Assembly (NCBI RefSeq): GCF_017603825.1
Contig: NZ_CP072014.1
Span: 2,232,001-2,296,000, forward strand
Length of the DNA: 64,000 nucleotides
Direction: 5' to 3'
Source of the DNA: Arthrobacter crystallopoietes
GTDB taxonomy: Bacteria; Actinomycetota; Actinomycetes; Actinomycetales; Micrococcaceae
The notes under the pieces were generated by a model. It was not told the DNA's origin and made no database searches. It saw only the letters and a list, made by a program, of their open reading frames with translations. Position 1 is the stretch's first letter; the number at the start of each line of letters is the position of its first letter. The translations under genes and the position numbers were made by a program. Positions 1-10,178 of this stretch are shown here, piece after piece.

Positions 1-84
1 CTCGTCTGGCTGGAGCCCGGCGCCGAATTCGGCGGCAGCTGGGGCATCAGTGCCAAGGTCGGTTCGACGAATGTCGGGGCGTGA
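1..84 (+). CDS. C-terminal end of an unidentified protein (partial)
   Basis: Frame 1 is open from the window edge for 27 codons and ends at TGA 82-84. The visible tail ends in the residues ISAKVGSTNVGA. It is too short to recognise a family. It lies 19 bases before the next gene on the same strand, so it could belong to the same transcript. It could also be a chance open frame. Confidence 0.4.
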   Translation, partial: LVWLEPGAEFGGSWGISAKVGSTNVGA

Positions 85-103
85 ATATGAAACTATTGAC
101 ACT

Positions 104-1510
104 ATGACCCGGCCCTTCCCCGACAACCGTCCACCGGCCGCCGGTCCGCGCGCCGGAACCGGTGGTCCGCACCATGTCCGCGAGGACGTGCCGTACGCCC
201 TGAGGATCAGTGCTGCCTGGGCCTGGCGGCTCGGATTGATCATAGTGGTGATCGGGGTGCTGATCTGGCTGCTCAGCTACATTTCGCTCATCATCATCCC
301 GCTGATGGTCGCCGCGCTGCTGGCTGGCCTGCTCCAGCCCGTGGTCCGGTTCCTCCACAAGGCCAAGGTGCCCGGCGGCCTGGCCGTCGCCATCACGATC
401 CTGGGCTTCCTGGGCCTGATGGGCGGGGCCTTGTCCCTGGTGGGGCGCCAACTGTTCTTCGGCTTCCGCGAACTGTGGGACCAGGCGCTTGAGGGTGTGC
501 GTCAGATCCAGGGCTGGCTAACCGACGGTCCCTTGGCGCTGACATCGGCCCAGCTGAACGACTACATCAACGAACTGTTGGACCAACTGCAGGACAACAG
601 CAGCGCCATCCTCTCCAGCGCCCTCTCCGTTGGCTCCACCGCCGGCCACCTTGTGACCGGTCTGCTGCTGGCAATTTTCGCGCTGATTTTCTTCCTGCTC
701 GACGGCGAGCGGATCTGGATGTTCGTCGTCGGTCTGCTGCCCAAGCGGGCCCGCGCGGCAAGCAACGGTGCCGGCCGCAAGGGCTGGTACTCGCTGGTCC
801 AGTACATCCGCGTCCAGGTGTTCGTGGCGTTCGTGGACGCCGTCGGCATTGGTGCCGGCGCAGCCATCATCGGCGTCCCGCTCGCGCTGCCGTTGAGCGT
901 GCTGGTGTTCATCGGCTCCTTCATCCCGATTGTCGGTGCCCTGGTCACCGGCTTCGTGGCGGTGCTGTTGGCCCTTGTCGCCAACGGCTGGGTCAACGCG
1001 CTGATCATGCTGGCCATCGTGCTGGGCGTCCAGCAGTTGGAAAGCCACGTCCTCCAGCCACTGATCATGGGTAAAGCGGTATCCCTGCATCCGCTGGCCG
1101 TGGTGATCGCCGTTGCTGGCGGCACCATGGTGGCGGGCATTCCCGGTGCGCTGTTCGCCGTTCCGCTGCTAGCCATCGTCAACACGGTGGTGAAGTACAT
1201 AGCCGGCCGGGACTGGGAACATGACATCGCAGTCGGCGGGCAGCAGCGGCGCACTGAACCGCTGGCCGAGCCACCGGGCACGAAAGGCGCACGCGGGGCC
1301 GGAGGGTCTGCGCCGGACAGCGATGACGGATCCGGGGACACCGCGAAGAACGACGCCGGGGCCACCGCAAAGCAGGGCACCGCGGTGAAACCTGATGCCA
1401 GGGACGGGGCTGCGGAGGGCGCCGTCGTCGAAAATACAAAGCCCGAAAAGACTGATATTGGGGAACCGGGCGGTAATGCCCCGGAGGATAGGAACGAACT
1501 GCGGAAATGA
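104..1510 (+). CDS. AI-2E family transporter (PerM/YdiK-like membrane protein)
   Basis: A 468-residue polytopic membrane protein. Hydrophobic segments occur at about residues 45-80 (two helices), 92-115, 182-200, 237-325 (several) and 330-366, which is the AI-2E/PerM arrangement: two N-terminal helices, a soluble stretch, then a C-terminal helix bundle. The signature region contains IGSFIPIVGALVTG and a later GIPGALFAVPLLA. Residues 375-468 form a charged, low-complexity cytoplasmic tail. The family exports small molecules in some bacteria, but the substrate here cannot be read from sequence. I chose ATG 104 because the protein begins to look family-like soon after; GTG 50 and ATG 71 are alternatives. 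The stop overlaps the start of ilvA in an ATGA, so the two are probably translationally coupled. M. tuberculosis has an AI-2E gene (Rv1101c) near glpX and fum. Confidence 0.85.
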   Translation: MTRPFPDNRPPAAGPRAGTGGPHHVREDVPYALRISAAWAWRLGLIIVVIGVLIWLLSYISLIIIPLMVAALLAGLLQPVVRFLHKAKVPGGLAVAITILGFLGLMGGALSLVGRQLFFGFRELWDQALEGVRQIQGWLTDGPLALTSAQLNDYINELLDQLQDNSSAILSSALSVGSTAGHLVTGLLLAIFALIFFLLDGERIWMFVVGLLPKRARAASNGAGRKGWYSLVQYIRVQVFVAFVDAVGIGAGAAIIGVPLALPLSVLVFIGSFIPIVGALVTGFVAVLLALVANGWVNALIMLAIVLGVQQLESHVLQPLIMGKAVSLHPLAVVIAVAGGTMVAGIPGALFAVPLLAIVNTVVKYIAGRDWEHDIAVGGQQRRTEPLAEPPGTKGARGAGGSAPDSDDGSGDTAKNDAGATAKQGTAVKPDARDGAAEGAVVENTKPEKTDIGEPGGNAPEDRNELRK

Positions 1511-2745
1511 TAGATCTCAAAGCACTTCCCGTGACCGTTGACGACATCATGGATGCCGCCGAATTGCTCGACGGCGTGATCGAGCTGACCCCGGTGGAAC
1601 AGTCGCGCGCGCTGGGCCGGATGACCGGATCCGACGTCTACTTCAAGTGCGAGAATCTGCAGCGCGCGGGTTCGTTCAAGGTCCGCGGTGCGTATGTGCG
1701 CATGGCCCGCCTGAACGAAGAGGAGCGGGCGCGCGGCGTGGTTGCGGCGTCCGCGGGAAACCACGCCCAGGGCGTCGCCGTGGCTGCGGCCAGGCTTGGC
1801 ATCAAGGCCCGGATTTTCATGCCCATGGGCGTCGCCCTGCCCAAGCTGGCAGCCACCCGCGGCCACGGTGCGGAAGTTGTCCTGCACGGCCACAATGTTG
1901 ACGAAGCCCTGGCCGAGGCCCAGCGTTACGCTGATGAAACCGGCGCCGTCTTCGTCCACCCCTTCGACAACACTGACATCATCGCCGGGCAGGGGACCGT
2001 CGGCCTGGAAGTGCTGGAGCAGATCCCCAACGTGGACACTGTTGTCATGGGTGTCGGCGGCGGCGGGCTGCTGGCCGGCGTGGCGACGGCGATCAAGGCC
2101 CGGGCCAAGGAGCTGGGCCGCGAGATCAGGGTCATCGGCGTACAGGCGGAAAACGCCGCGGCTTACCCGCCGTCGCTGGCCGCTGACGCCCTGGTGCCGC
2201 TGCAGAAAGTATCCACCATGGCGGACGGCATTGCCGTGGGCAGGCCCGGACAGGTGCCGTTTTCCATCATCCGCGAACTGGTCGACGACGTGGTCACCGT
2301 CAGCGAGGATGCCCTCGCGAGGGCCCTGATCTTCCTGATCGAGCGGTCCAAGCTGGTGGTGGAGCCGGCCGGTGCCGTGGGCGTGGCCGCGCTGATGGAA
2401 GGGGTCATCGAGAATCCCGGTACCACGGCAGTCATTCTCTCCGGCGGCAACATCGATCCGATGCTGATGCTCAAGGTGATCCAGCGCGGCCTGTACGCCT
2501 CGGGGCGGTTCATGTCCGTGCGCATCATGCTCGACGACCGGCCTGGTTCGCTGGCCCAGATCTCGCGCATCATCGCCGAATCGGACGCGAACGTCACCCG
2601 CGTGGACCACACCCGCATCGGCGGGTCCATCAGCATGGGCGACGTGGCCATCACCATCGACATCGAAACCAAGGGCCACGAACACTGCAAGCAGGTGCTG
2701 GACAACCTGCGGGCGGAGGGCTTTCAGCCCATCGTCGTGCATTAG
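1507..2745 (+). CDS. ilvA: threonine ammonia-lyase (threonine dehydratase) with ACT domain
   Basis: A pyridoxal-phosphate fold-type II enzyme of 412 residues that deaminates L-threonine to 2-oxobutanoate, the first step toward isoleucine. The PLP lysine is K58 in SFKVRGAY. The glycine loop that holds the cofactor phosphate is GGGGLLAG, about residues 184-191. A single ACT domain fills about residues 338-412 and begins near SVRIMLDDRPGSLAQ. This short form with one ACT domain is the usual actinobacterial type; whether isoleucine or another ligand controls it cannot be decided here. The start ATG overlaps the stop of the upstream transporter (ATGA), and a rhomboid gene follows after two bases, so the three form an operon. 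Confidence 0.93.
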   Translation: MIDLKALPVTVDDIMDAAELLDGVIELTPVEQSRALGRMTGSDVYFKCENLQRAGSFKVRGAYVRMARLNEEERARGVVAASAGNHAQGVAVAAARLGIKARIFMPMGVALPKLAATRGHGAEVVLHGHNVDEALAEAQRYADETGAVFVHPFDNTDIIAGQGTVGLEVLEQIPNVDTVVMGVGGGGLLAGVATAIKARAKELGREIRVIGVQAENAAAYPPSLAADALVPLQKVSTMADGIAVGRPGQVPFSIIRELVDDVVTVSEDALARALIFLIERSKLVVEPAGAVGVAALMEGVIENPGTTAVILSGGNIDPMLMLKVIQRGLYASGRFMSVRIMLDDRPGSLAQISRIIAESDANVTRVDHTRIGGSISMGDVAITIDIETKGHEHCKQVLDNLRAEGFQPIVVH

Positions 2746-2747
2746 CC

Positions 2748-3359
2748 ATGGCTGGCTACCGCGGGCAGGCGCCTCGGACCCAAGCGTCGCGGGCCCGGCG
2801 GGGACTGGTGGTGCTGGGTCTCCTCACCGCCGTGCTGTGGGGCATCCAAATAGTCAACGTGTCGACCGGCCTCGAGCTGAATTTCCTGCTGGGAAACATT
2901 CCACGCTCGCTCTACGGGCTGGACGGCATCATCTTTTCGCCGCTGCTGCACGCGGACTTCAGCCACCTGCTCAGCAATAATCTGCCCTTGGTGGTGCTGG
3001 GCTTCCTGGTGTTCCTGGAGGGTGTGCGCCGATTTGTCGCAGTCCTCGCCTCCAGCTGGCTGGTATCTGGCGTCGGCGTCTGGCTCACCGGCGCCGGCCT
3101 GACGGTCGGCTCGTCCGGACTGGTCTTCGGCTTCCTGACGTACCTGCTGGTGCGCGGGTTCTACAACCGCAGCTGGAAGCAGATTCTGCTGGCCGTGGTG
3201 ATCTTCATGTTCTACGGCTCGGTCCTGTGGGGCGTATTGCCGACGCCGGGGTCCGGCATTTCGTGGCAGGCCCACTTTTTCGGCGCGGTTGGGGGAGTGC
3301 TGGCGGCGGTCCTGCTGCGCAAGGATTCCCGGCGTCGGAACAGCCGCGTGGGCAGCTGA
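2748..3359 (+). CDS. rhomboid family intramembrane serine protease
   Basis: A 203-residue membrane protease with about six transmembrane segments after a basic N-terminus. The catalytic serine is S123 in the GSSG motif (GxSG) and the catalytic histidine is H176 in WQAHFFGAVGG, which give the Ser-His dyad. The first-loop signature HADFSHLLSNN (residues 69-78) is also present. Rhomboids cleave within or next to membrane helices; the substrate is unknown. The gene starts two bases after the ilvA stop with no clear ribosome site of its own, so it is probably read by coupled translation. A strong bidirectional hairpin separates it from convergent greA. Confidence 0.92.
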   Translation: MAGYRGQAPRTQASRARRGLVVLGLLTAVLWGIQIVNVSTGLELNFLLGNIPRSLYGLDGIIFSPLLHADFSHLLSNNLPLVVLGFLVFLEGVRRFVAVLASSWLVSGVGVWLTGAGLTVGSSGLVFGFLTYLLVRGFYNRSWKQILLAVVIFMFYGSVLWGVLPTPGSGISWQAHFFGAVGGVLAAVLLRKDSRRRNSRVGS

Positions 3360-3363
3360 GGAA

Positions 3364-3396
3364 AATGGCGGGCTCCCCGGAGGGGAACCCGCCATT
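3364..3396. terminator. bidirectional terminator between rhomboid gene and greA
   Basis: Inverted repeat with outer arms AATGGCGGG and CCCGCCATT and inner arms CCCC and GGGG. It lies between two genes that converge, so it can end both transcripts. Runs of A precede it, which become U-runs on the minus-strand transcript. Confidence 0.75.
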
Positions 3397-3422
3397 CGAA
3401 TCCGGCCTGGCCGGAAGCTGCT

Positions 3423-3914
3423 TTAGCCCTTGTACGGCTTGGCGGAGATGATCTCCACCGAGATTTCTTTGCCGTTCGGTGCTGTGTAGCTGGTCTTGTC
3501 GCCTGCTTTGAGACCGTGGATAGCGGCGCCAAGGGCGGACCGCTCGCTGTAGACGTCGATGTCGGCATCGCCGGCAACTTCGCGGCTGCCAAGCAGGAAG
3601 GTTTCCTTGTCGCCGGCGACGTTGGCTTCGACAACCATGCCGGGTTCGACAACGCCGTCATCGGCAGGTGCTTCCCCCACGTGCGCGTTGCGAAGCAGCT
3701 CGGTCAGCTGCCGGATGCGTGCCTCTGCTTTGCCCTGTTCCTCTTTGGCTGCATGGTAACCGCCGTTTTCCTTGAGGTCTCCCTCTGAACGGGCCTGCTC
3801 AATACGGGCAACAATCTCCGTACGGCCGGGGCCGGAGAGATGATCCAGTTCAGCCTTCAGGCGGTCGTAGGACTCCTGGGTGAGCCAGGCGACGGATGCG
3901 CTGGATGTAGACAC
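3423..3914 (-). CDS. greA: transcription elongation factor GreA
   Basis: A 163-residue factor that enters the RNA polymerase secondary channel and stimulates cleavage of backtracked RNA. The N-terminal coiled coil carries the acidic tip in SEGDLKENGGYHAAKEEQ. The C-terminal FKBP-like domain ends in SVEIISAKPYKG. The start is GTG 3914, because AAGGAG lies seven bases upstream; an in-frame ATG at 3944 would add ten residues with no family match and lies upstream of that ribosome site. It is the first member of a block in the order greA, DUF4307, mca, small membrane protein, DUF255, hemolysin III, isoprenyl synthase, which matches M. tuberculosis Rv1080c-Rv1086 as I recall it. Confidence 0.95.
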   Translation of the reverse strand: MSTSSASVAWLTQESYDRLKAELDHLSGPGRTEIVARIEQARSEGDLKENGGYHAAKEEQGKAEARIRQLTELLRNAHVGEAPADDGVVEPGMVVEANVAGDKETFLLGSREVAGDADIDVYSERSALGAAIHGLKAGDKTSYTAPNGKEISVEIISAKPYKG

Positions 3915-4015
3915 GTACTTCTCCTTAGTTACTGCCGGTTTCAAAGCTGAGACTCCGGCACGGTTACTTATTGCAGGAAACGGCCGCCGGGTTGGCAGCC
4001 GCTTCCATGCAAAGA

Positions 4016-4071
4016 CCCCGCCATACGGGTGACTCGTCTAGCGAATTTCCTTAGTCACCTGATGGGCGGGG
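4016..4071 (-). terminator. long hairpin, probable terminator of the DUF4307 gene
   Basis: Two 19-base arms (4016-4034 and 4053-4071) are complementary at about 16 positions around an 18-base loop: outer arms CCCCGCC/GGCGGGG and inner arms GGTGACT/AGTCACC. On the minus strand the hairpin is followed by TCTTTGC. It sits downstream of the DUF4307 gene and about 100 bases upstream of the greA start, so it could also act in a greA leader. Confidence 0.6.
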
Positions 4072-4197
4072 CGGAATGTATTTGAACAAGTCTAGTCAAT
4101 CACAGAAGCAAATCCCAATAACCGAGACCGAGCTGCAACATTCGCTTCGGACTTCGACCCCCGTTTGGGCAGGGGCATCGGAGAGCTACCGGCGCGG

Positions 4198-4650
4198 TCA
4201 GTCCACAATCCAGCAGCTGTTGACGCCGCCTGTTGTCGCGGGGGATTCCGTTCGCAGTTCAATGCGATGGGCCGTCGTGCGGCCGCTGGCTGCTCCCTCG
4301 TCCTCGGCGTTGGGGCCCACGGTGACTACCTTCCAGCCGACGATCGCGTAGGTTTCGCTCAAGGCTTGGACCGCGCACTCCGCCGTGGCGTCCGGATCCT
4401 TTATGACCTGGAAGTCCACCACCACTGTTCCGTCGTCGCTAAGATTGAACCCGACGTCGGTGCTAGAGACGTCGTCGGAGCCCTGGATGGAGAAGGACAT
4501 CCATCCAGCGATGACGACGGCGACAGCCAGCGCGGCGACGGCCATCCACTTTTTGGCTTTCCCACTGAGCCCGCGCTTTGGGGCGCCGTAGCGATTGGCT
4601 ACGCTTAACCCGGACGAGGTGTCCGTGGGAGTGGGTCCGGTGGTGCTCAC
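4198..4650 (-). CDS. DUF4307 domain-containing membrane protein
   Basis: A 150-residue protein with a short cytoplasmic N-terminus, one transmembrane helix at about residues 35-52 (MAVAALAVAVVIAGWMSFSI) and an outer domain that contains two cysteines (in AECAVQ and NSCWIVD) that may form a disulfide. DUF4307 proteins are conserved in actinobacteria next to mca; the function is unknown. The start is GTG 4650. TAAAGT lies six bases before it and there is no ribosome site, which suggests a leaderless mRNA. It is divergent from mca with 84 bases between the starts. Confidence 0.85.
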   Translation of the reverse strand: MSTTGPTPTDTSSGLSVANRYGAPKRGLSGKAKKWMAVAALAVAVVIAGWMSFSIQGSDDVSSTDVGFNLSDDGTVVVDFQVIKDPDATAECAVQALSETYAIVGWKVVTVGPNAEDEGAASGRTTAHRIELRTESPATTGGVNSCWIVD

Positions 4651-4734
4651 ACCACCACTTTATCGTGTCCCGGGGTCGCCCCGGTCCCTTCAGAATTCAG
4701 TCATAGTCCGTTCGTAGATCATCAGGAGTTTTTC

Positions 4735-5667
4735 GTGAGCATCCCCGCACAGCCCGGCGTGGCCCCCAAGGGAAGCAGTTCCGGGAGCCGGCTTCGCCTG
4801 CTCGCGGTCCATGCGCACCCCGACGATGAGTCGAGCAAGGGTGCGGCGACGATGGCCAGCTACGCCGCGGCCGGCGTCGATGTCATGGTCGTCACCTGCA
4901 CCGGCGGTGAGCGCGGCGACATCCTGAACGCGGAGGTCGCCTCGGTCCCGCACGCCCTGCGCGATCTGCCCGGCCTGCGCCGGCTGGAAATGGCCGACGC
5001 CGCCAAGGAGCTCGGCGTCGCGCATCGCTGGCTTGGCTTCGTCGACTCGGGTCTGCCGCAGGGCGACCCGCTGCCGCCGCTGCCCTTCGGCAGCTTTGCC
5101 ACGCTGCCGCTCGAGCGTGCCGCGGCGCCGTTGGTCCGCCTGGTCCGCGAGTTCCAGCCACATGTGATCATCAGCTACGACGAAAACGGCGGCTATCCGC
5201 ACCCGGACCACATCATGGCGCACAAGGTAGCGGTGGAGGCCTACAACGCCGCCGGCGTCGCCGAAAGCTATCCCGAGGCCGGCGAACCCTGGACCCCGTT
5301 GAAGCTTTACTTCGACCGTGCCTTCAACCCCGAGCGGTTCCGCGCCCTGCACTTCGCCCTCGAAGAGGCTGGCCTGCAGTCGCCGTATGCCGCGCGCATT
5401 GCCGCTTGGCAGGAGGCGGATGCCGAGGGGCATCAGCCGCCTATGCCGGTTCACCGGACCACTACGCAGATCGACTGCGGGGACTTCTTCGAGCACCGCG
5501 ACCGCGCCCTGCTGGCCCACCGCACGCAGATCGAGCCCAACGGTTTCTTCTTCGCGGTGTCGCCGGATATGCAGCGCAAGGTGTGGCCATGGGAGGACTA
5601 CACGCTGGTTGACGCCCGGGTGGAAACCTCGGTACCTGAAACGGACTTCTTTGCTGGCATACGATAG
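4735..5667 (+). CDS. mca: mycothiol S-conjugate amidase
   Basis: A 310-residue zinc amidase of the LmbE/MshB family. It cleaves mycothiol S-conjugates of toxins to give a mercapturic acid for export plus GlcN-inositol for recycling. Metal-binding motifs are AHPDDE at residues 27-32 and HPDH at about 156-159; the first is followed by SSKGAAT, typical of Mca rather than of the deacetylase MshB. The GTG start has AGGAG eight bases upstream. The presence of this gene shows that the organism makes mycothiol, so it is an actinobacterium. The next two genes follow on the same strand. Confidence 0.94.
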   Translation: MSIPAQPGVAPKGSSSGSRLRLLAVHAHPDDESSKGAATMASYAAAGVDVMVVTCTGGERGDILNAEVASVPHALRDLPGLRRLEMADAAKELGVAHRWLGFVDSGLPQGDPLPPLPFGSFATLPLERAAAPLVRLVREFQPHVIISYDENGGYPHPDHIMAHKVAVEAYNAAGVAESYPEAGEPWTPLKLYFDRAFNPERFRALHFALEEAGLQSPYAARIAAWQEADAEGHQPPMPVHRTTTQIDCGDFFEHRDRALLAHRTQIEPNGFFFAVSPDMQRKVWPWEDYTLVDARVETSVPETDFFAGIR

Positions 5668-5749
5668 AGACAGCGCAACCTGATTTTCCGGGCACCTTGT
5701 GCCTATTCCGGGGAACATGTCCCGGGTTCTGCCAGAAAGAGACTGACCT

Positions 5750-6139
5750 TTGCACCTGTTGCACGTATTTGCCGCCGCAGCCCCGAACGACGAGCCCTCG
5801 CTGCGTCCGGGCCTTGACCCCGACCAGGTCACACCCGGTGCCTGGGGCTTTTTCGCCACTTTCTTCCTGGCTGCCGCCATCATCCTGCTGATCTGGGATA
5901 TGGCCCGGCGGATCCGGCGGGTGCGTTACCGCCAGCAGGTAGAGGAAGCCGCCGTGCTCGACGCAGCGGAGCGGAAGGCAGCAGACCAGAACGACGACGG
6001 CGAAGGCCGGCCGCGTGGCTCGGCTGCGGACACGGGACGCGAGTTCCGGCTGCAGGACGGGCTCGACGAAAGGATCACCGGCAGCAAGCGTCCGGATGAA
6101 TCCCGCGGGGACAAGTCCGGCCCGGATCGCGTGGGGTAG
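5750..6139 (+). CDS. small single-pass membrane protein, Rv1083-like position
   Basis: A 129-residue protein with a short N-terminus, one transmembrane helix at about residues 32-50 (WGFFATFFLAAAIILLIW), then a basic and highly charged cytoplasmic tail. I recognise no functional domain. Its place between mca and the DUF255 gene is kept in other actinobacteria. The start is TTG 5750; the nearest ribosome-like sequence is GAAAGAG. The 82-base gap upstream contains an inverted repeat CCGGG-N8-CCCGG at about 5708-5725. The DUF255 gene starts seven bases after the stop codon. Confidence 0.7.
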   Translation: MHLLHVFAAAAPNDEPSLRPGLDPDQVTPGAWGFFATFFLAAAIILLIWDMARRIRRVRYRQQVEEAAVLDAAERKAADQNDDGEGRPRGSAADTGREFRLQDGLDERITGSKRPDESRGDKSGPDRVG

Positions 6140-6145
6140 CTGATC

Positions 6146-8262
<2,117 letters not shown>

Positions 8263-8266
<4 letters not shown>

Positions 8267-9006
8267 GAAGCGGCGCCGTTGCCCATGACGGCCATCATGA
8301 TGGCGGCGAAGTGGCAGCTGAAGCCGACCACAGTGAACGCGTGGAACAGTTCATGGAAGCCGAACCACGCGGCCGAAAGGTTCGGCTTCTTCAAACCGTA
8401 GAACACCGCGCCGGCAATATAGAAGGCACCGCCCACACAGATGAGGATGGCGGCGGTGGGGTCCGCGGCGTAGAAGTCCGGGAGATAGAAAAGCGCGGCC
8501 AGACCAAGGCCGATGTAGACCGGCACATAGAGCCAGCGGGGCGCATGTGGCCACAGCACCCGGAAGGCGACCCCGGCGAGGGCTGCGCACCAGATCAGCC
8601 ACAGCAGCAGCGTGGCCTTGGGCCGTTCCAGCAATGCCCAGGCCAGCGGGGTGTAGGAGCCGGCGATGACCAGCATGATGTTGGTATGGTCCATCCGCTT
8701 GAGGATCAGCTTGGTCTTCGGCTCCCAGTTGCCCCGGTGGTAGACGGCGCTGACACCGAACAGCAGTAGGCCCGTCACAGCGTAGATGGCGGAGGTCAGC
8801 TTCCCGGCCGATGTGGGCGCCATGCTAACCAGGATGATGCCTGCGATCAACGCGAGCGGCGTGGCTCCGGCGTGCAGCCAGCCGCGAAGCTTGGGCTTGA
8901 TGTTCAGCGCATCGGCGACTTCTTCGACGGCAGACTCGAGGGGTCTGTCGTTTTGTTCCGGATCCCGGTCGTAGGAGTCGGGAGGCAAGGTACCGCGAGG
9001 AGTCAT
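8263..9006 (-). CDS. hemolysin III family protein (PAQR-like membrane protein)
   Basis: A 247-residue protein with seven predicted transmembrane helices after a soluble 40-residue N-terminus. Conserved family motifs are visible: AVYHRGNW, DHTNIMLVIAGSYTP and FHELFHAFTVVG, which carry the histidines and aspartate that bind metal in PAQR proteins. The name comes from a Bacillus protein; haemolysis should not be assumed. TAGAAT lies six bases before the ATG, so the mRNA may be leaderless. It is convergent with the DUF255 gene (4-base overlap) and divergent from the isoprenyl synthase, as in Rv1085c-Rv1086. Confidence 0.9.
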
Positions 9007-9167
9007 ATGCGCATTCTATTCCAGTGGGATGTGTCACCTCGCCGCCACGTGGAGCAGCATTGCCGCTGCATGAAAGCCCCGCCGCAGGCAACCTGGAACG
9101 TGGACCGGCAGCGGAAGCGATAGTATTTTCTCCGTTGGTTGCTGACGAGGAAAGGGCGGGTGCACAG

Positions 9168-9929
9168 TTGAGACTTCCGGCTGTGGTGTACCGCCTCTAC
9201 GAACGCAAGCTCCAGCGAACCTTGGCACAGGAGCGGATTCCAGGCCACATCGGCGTCGTCGTGGACGGCAACCGCCGCTGGGCCAAGCTCGCCGGCACCC
9301 CCACGCGCGAAGGCCATCAGGCCGGTGCGGAGAAGATTCTCGAGTTCCTCGGCTGGTGCGATGAGCTCGGGGTCAAAGTCGTGACCCTCTACATGCTCTC
9401 CACCGACAACATGAACCGTTCCGGTGAGGAACTGGAACAGCTCATGGGGATCATCGCCAACACCCTGGACCGGCTCGGCGAGGGGAAGAACGTCCGGGTG
9501 AGCCCGGTCGGCGCGCTCGAAACGCTGCCGGAATACCTCAGCGACAAGGTCTGCCGGCTGGCGGAACAAACCAAGGACGTCGACGGCGTACACGTCAATG
9601 TTGCCATCGGCTACGGTGGCCGCCAGGAGATTGTGGACGCGGTCAAGGGCCTGCTCTACACCGCGGCCCGGGACGGCCGGGACCTGAACACCGTGGCGGA
9701 CGGGCTCGATGTGGATGACATCTCCCGCTACCTCTACACGCGCGGGCTGCCGGACCCTGATCTGGTCATCCGTACCTCCGGCGAACAGCGGCTTTCGGGC
9801 TTCCTGATGTGGCAGAGCGCCTACAGCGAGTTCTACTTCTGCGAGGCACTCTGGCCCGATTTCCGGCGCCTGGATTTCCTGCGCGCACTGCGCGACTACG
9901 CGAGCCGGCAGCGCCGTTTCGGCGCATAA
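9168..9929 (+). CDS. uppS: cis-prenyltransferase (Z-isoprenyl diphosphate synthase)
   Basis: A 253-residue enzyme that condenses isopentenyl diphosphate onto an allylic primer with Z geometry. The catalytic aspartate is D33 in VVVDGNRRWAK. The C-terminal substrate region contains RTSGEQRLSGFLMWQSAYSE. I set the start at TTG 9168 (MRLPAVVYRLYERKL), where the family similarity begins; an in-frame start at 9024 adds 48 residues without family character. By position next to hemolysin III it matches Rv1086, a short-chain Z-farnesyl diphosphate synthase that primes polyprenyl phosphate synthesis. Whether it makes C15 or long-chain product cannot be told from the sequence by eye. Confidence 0.9.
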   Translation: MRLPAVVYRLYERKLQRTLAQERIPGHIGVVVDGNRRWAKLAGTPTREGHQAGAEKILEFLGWCDELGVKVVTLYMLSTDNMNRSGEELEQLMGIIANTLDRLGEGKNVRVSPVGALETLPEYLSDKVCRLAEQTKDVDGVHVNVAIGYGGRQEIVDAVKGLLYTAARDGRDLNTVADGLDVDDISRYLYTRGLPDPDLVIRTSGEQRLSGFLMWQSAYSEFYFCEALWPDFRRLDFLRALRDYASRQRRFGA

Positions 9930-10069
9930 ACAAGCCGGCCGCGCGCCGTCGTCGTTCGTTCACTTTGAGTTATCCACCAGGTTGCCCCAAGTAGTTGTGC
10001 GGTAAATAACAGGGGCGTAGTTTTGACCTATCAGTCAGCAAGACCGCAGATTGATCGGGAGGCCACCAT

Positions 10070-10177
10070 ATGCCGCTTTTCACGAAGCAGCGGGGGAGGC
10101 CGGTAACGGCCAGGTGGCCGGACCGTCTCACCCTGACCCAGATCATTCGGAGCGCCAGCGCTCCGGACGGGAGCTAA
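10070..10177 (+). CDS. 35-residue small open reading frame coupled to phoH2
   Basis: An ATG with GGGAGG seven bases upstream opens a 35-codon frame that stops (TAA) one base before the GTG of phoH2. The peptide starts [13 protein letters not shown] and contains [12 protein letters not shown]. It is basic (several Arg and Lys). An in-frame TGA at 10052 shows it cannot extend upstream. I recognise no family. In mycobacteria a small gene, phoAT, precedes phoH2 and forms a toxin-antitoxin-like pair with it, so a similar role is possible, but I see no clear sequence match. It could instead be a leader peptide that controls phoH2 translation. Confidence 0.5.
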   Translation: MPLFTKQRGRPVTARWPDRLTLTQIIRSASAPDGS

Positions 10178-10178
10178 A

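Noticed and set aside
562-2742. Long antisense open frame (about 726 codons) opposite the AI-2E and ilvA genes
   Set aside because: It mirrors two well-recognised genes, its peptide is rich in His, Gln, Asp and Gly in a way typical of reversed high-G+C coding DNA, and it has no family resemblance.
5708-5725. Inverted repeat CCGGG-N8-CCCGG between mca and the small membrane gene
   Set aside because: Five-base G+C arms are expected often by chance at this base composition.
9970-9978. DnaA-box-like TTATCCACC
   Set aside because: A single near-match without neighbouring boxes, AT-rich DNA or dnaA/dnaN genes does not indicate an origin.
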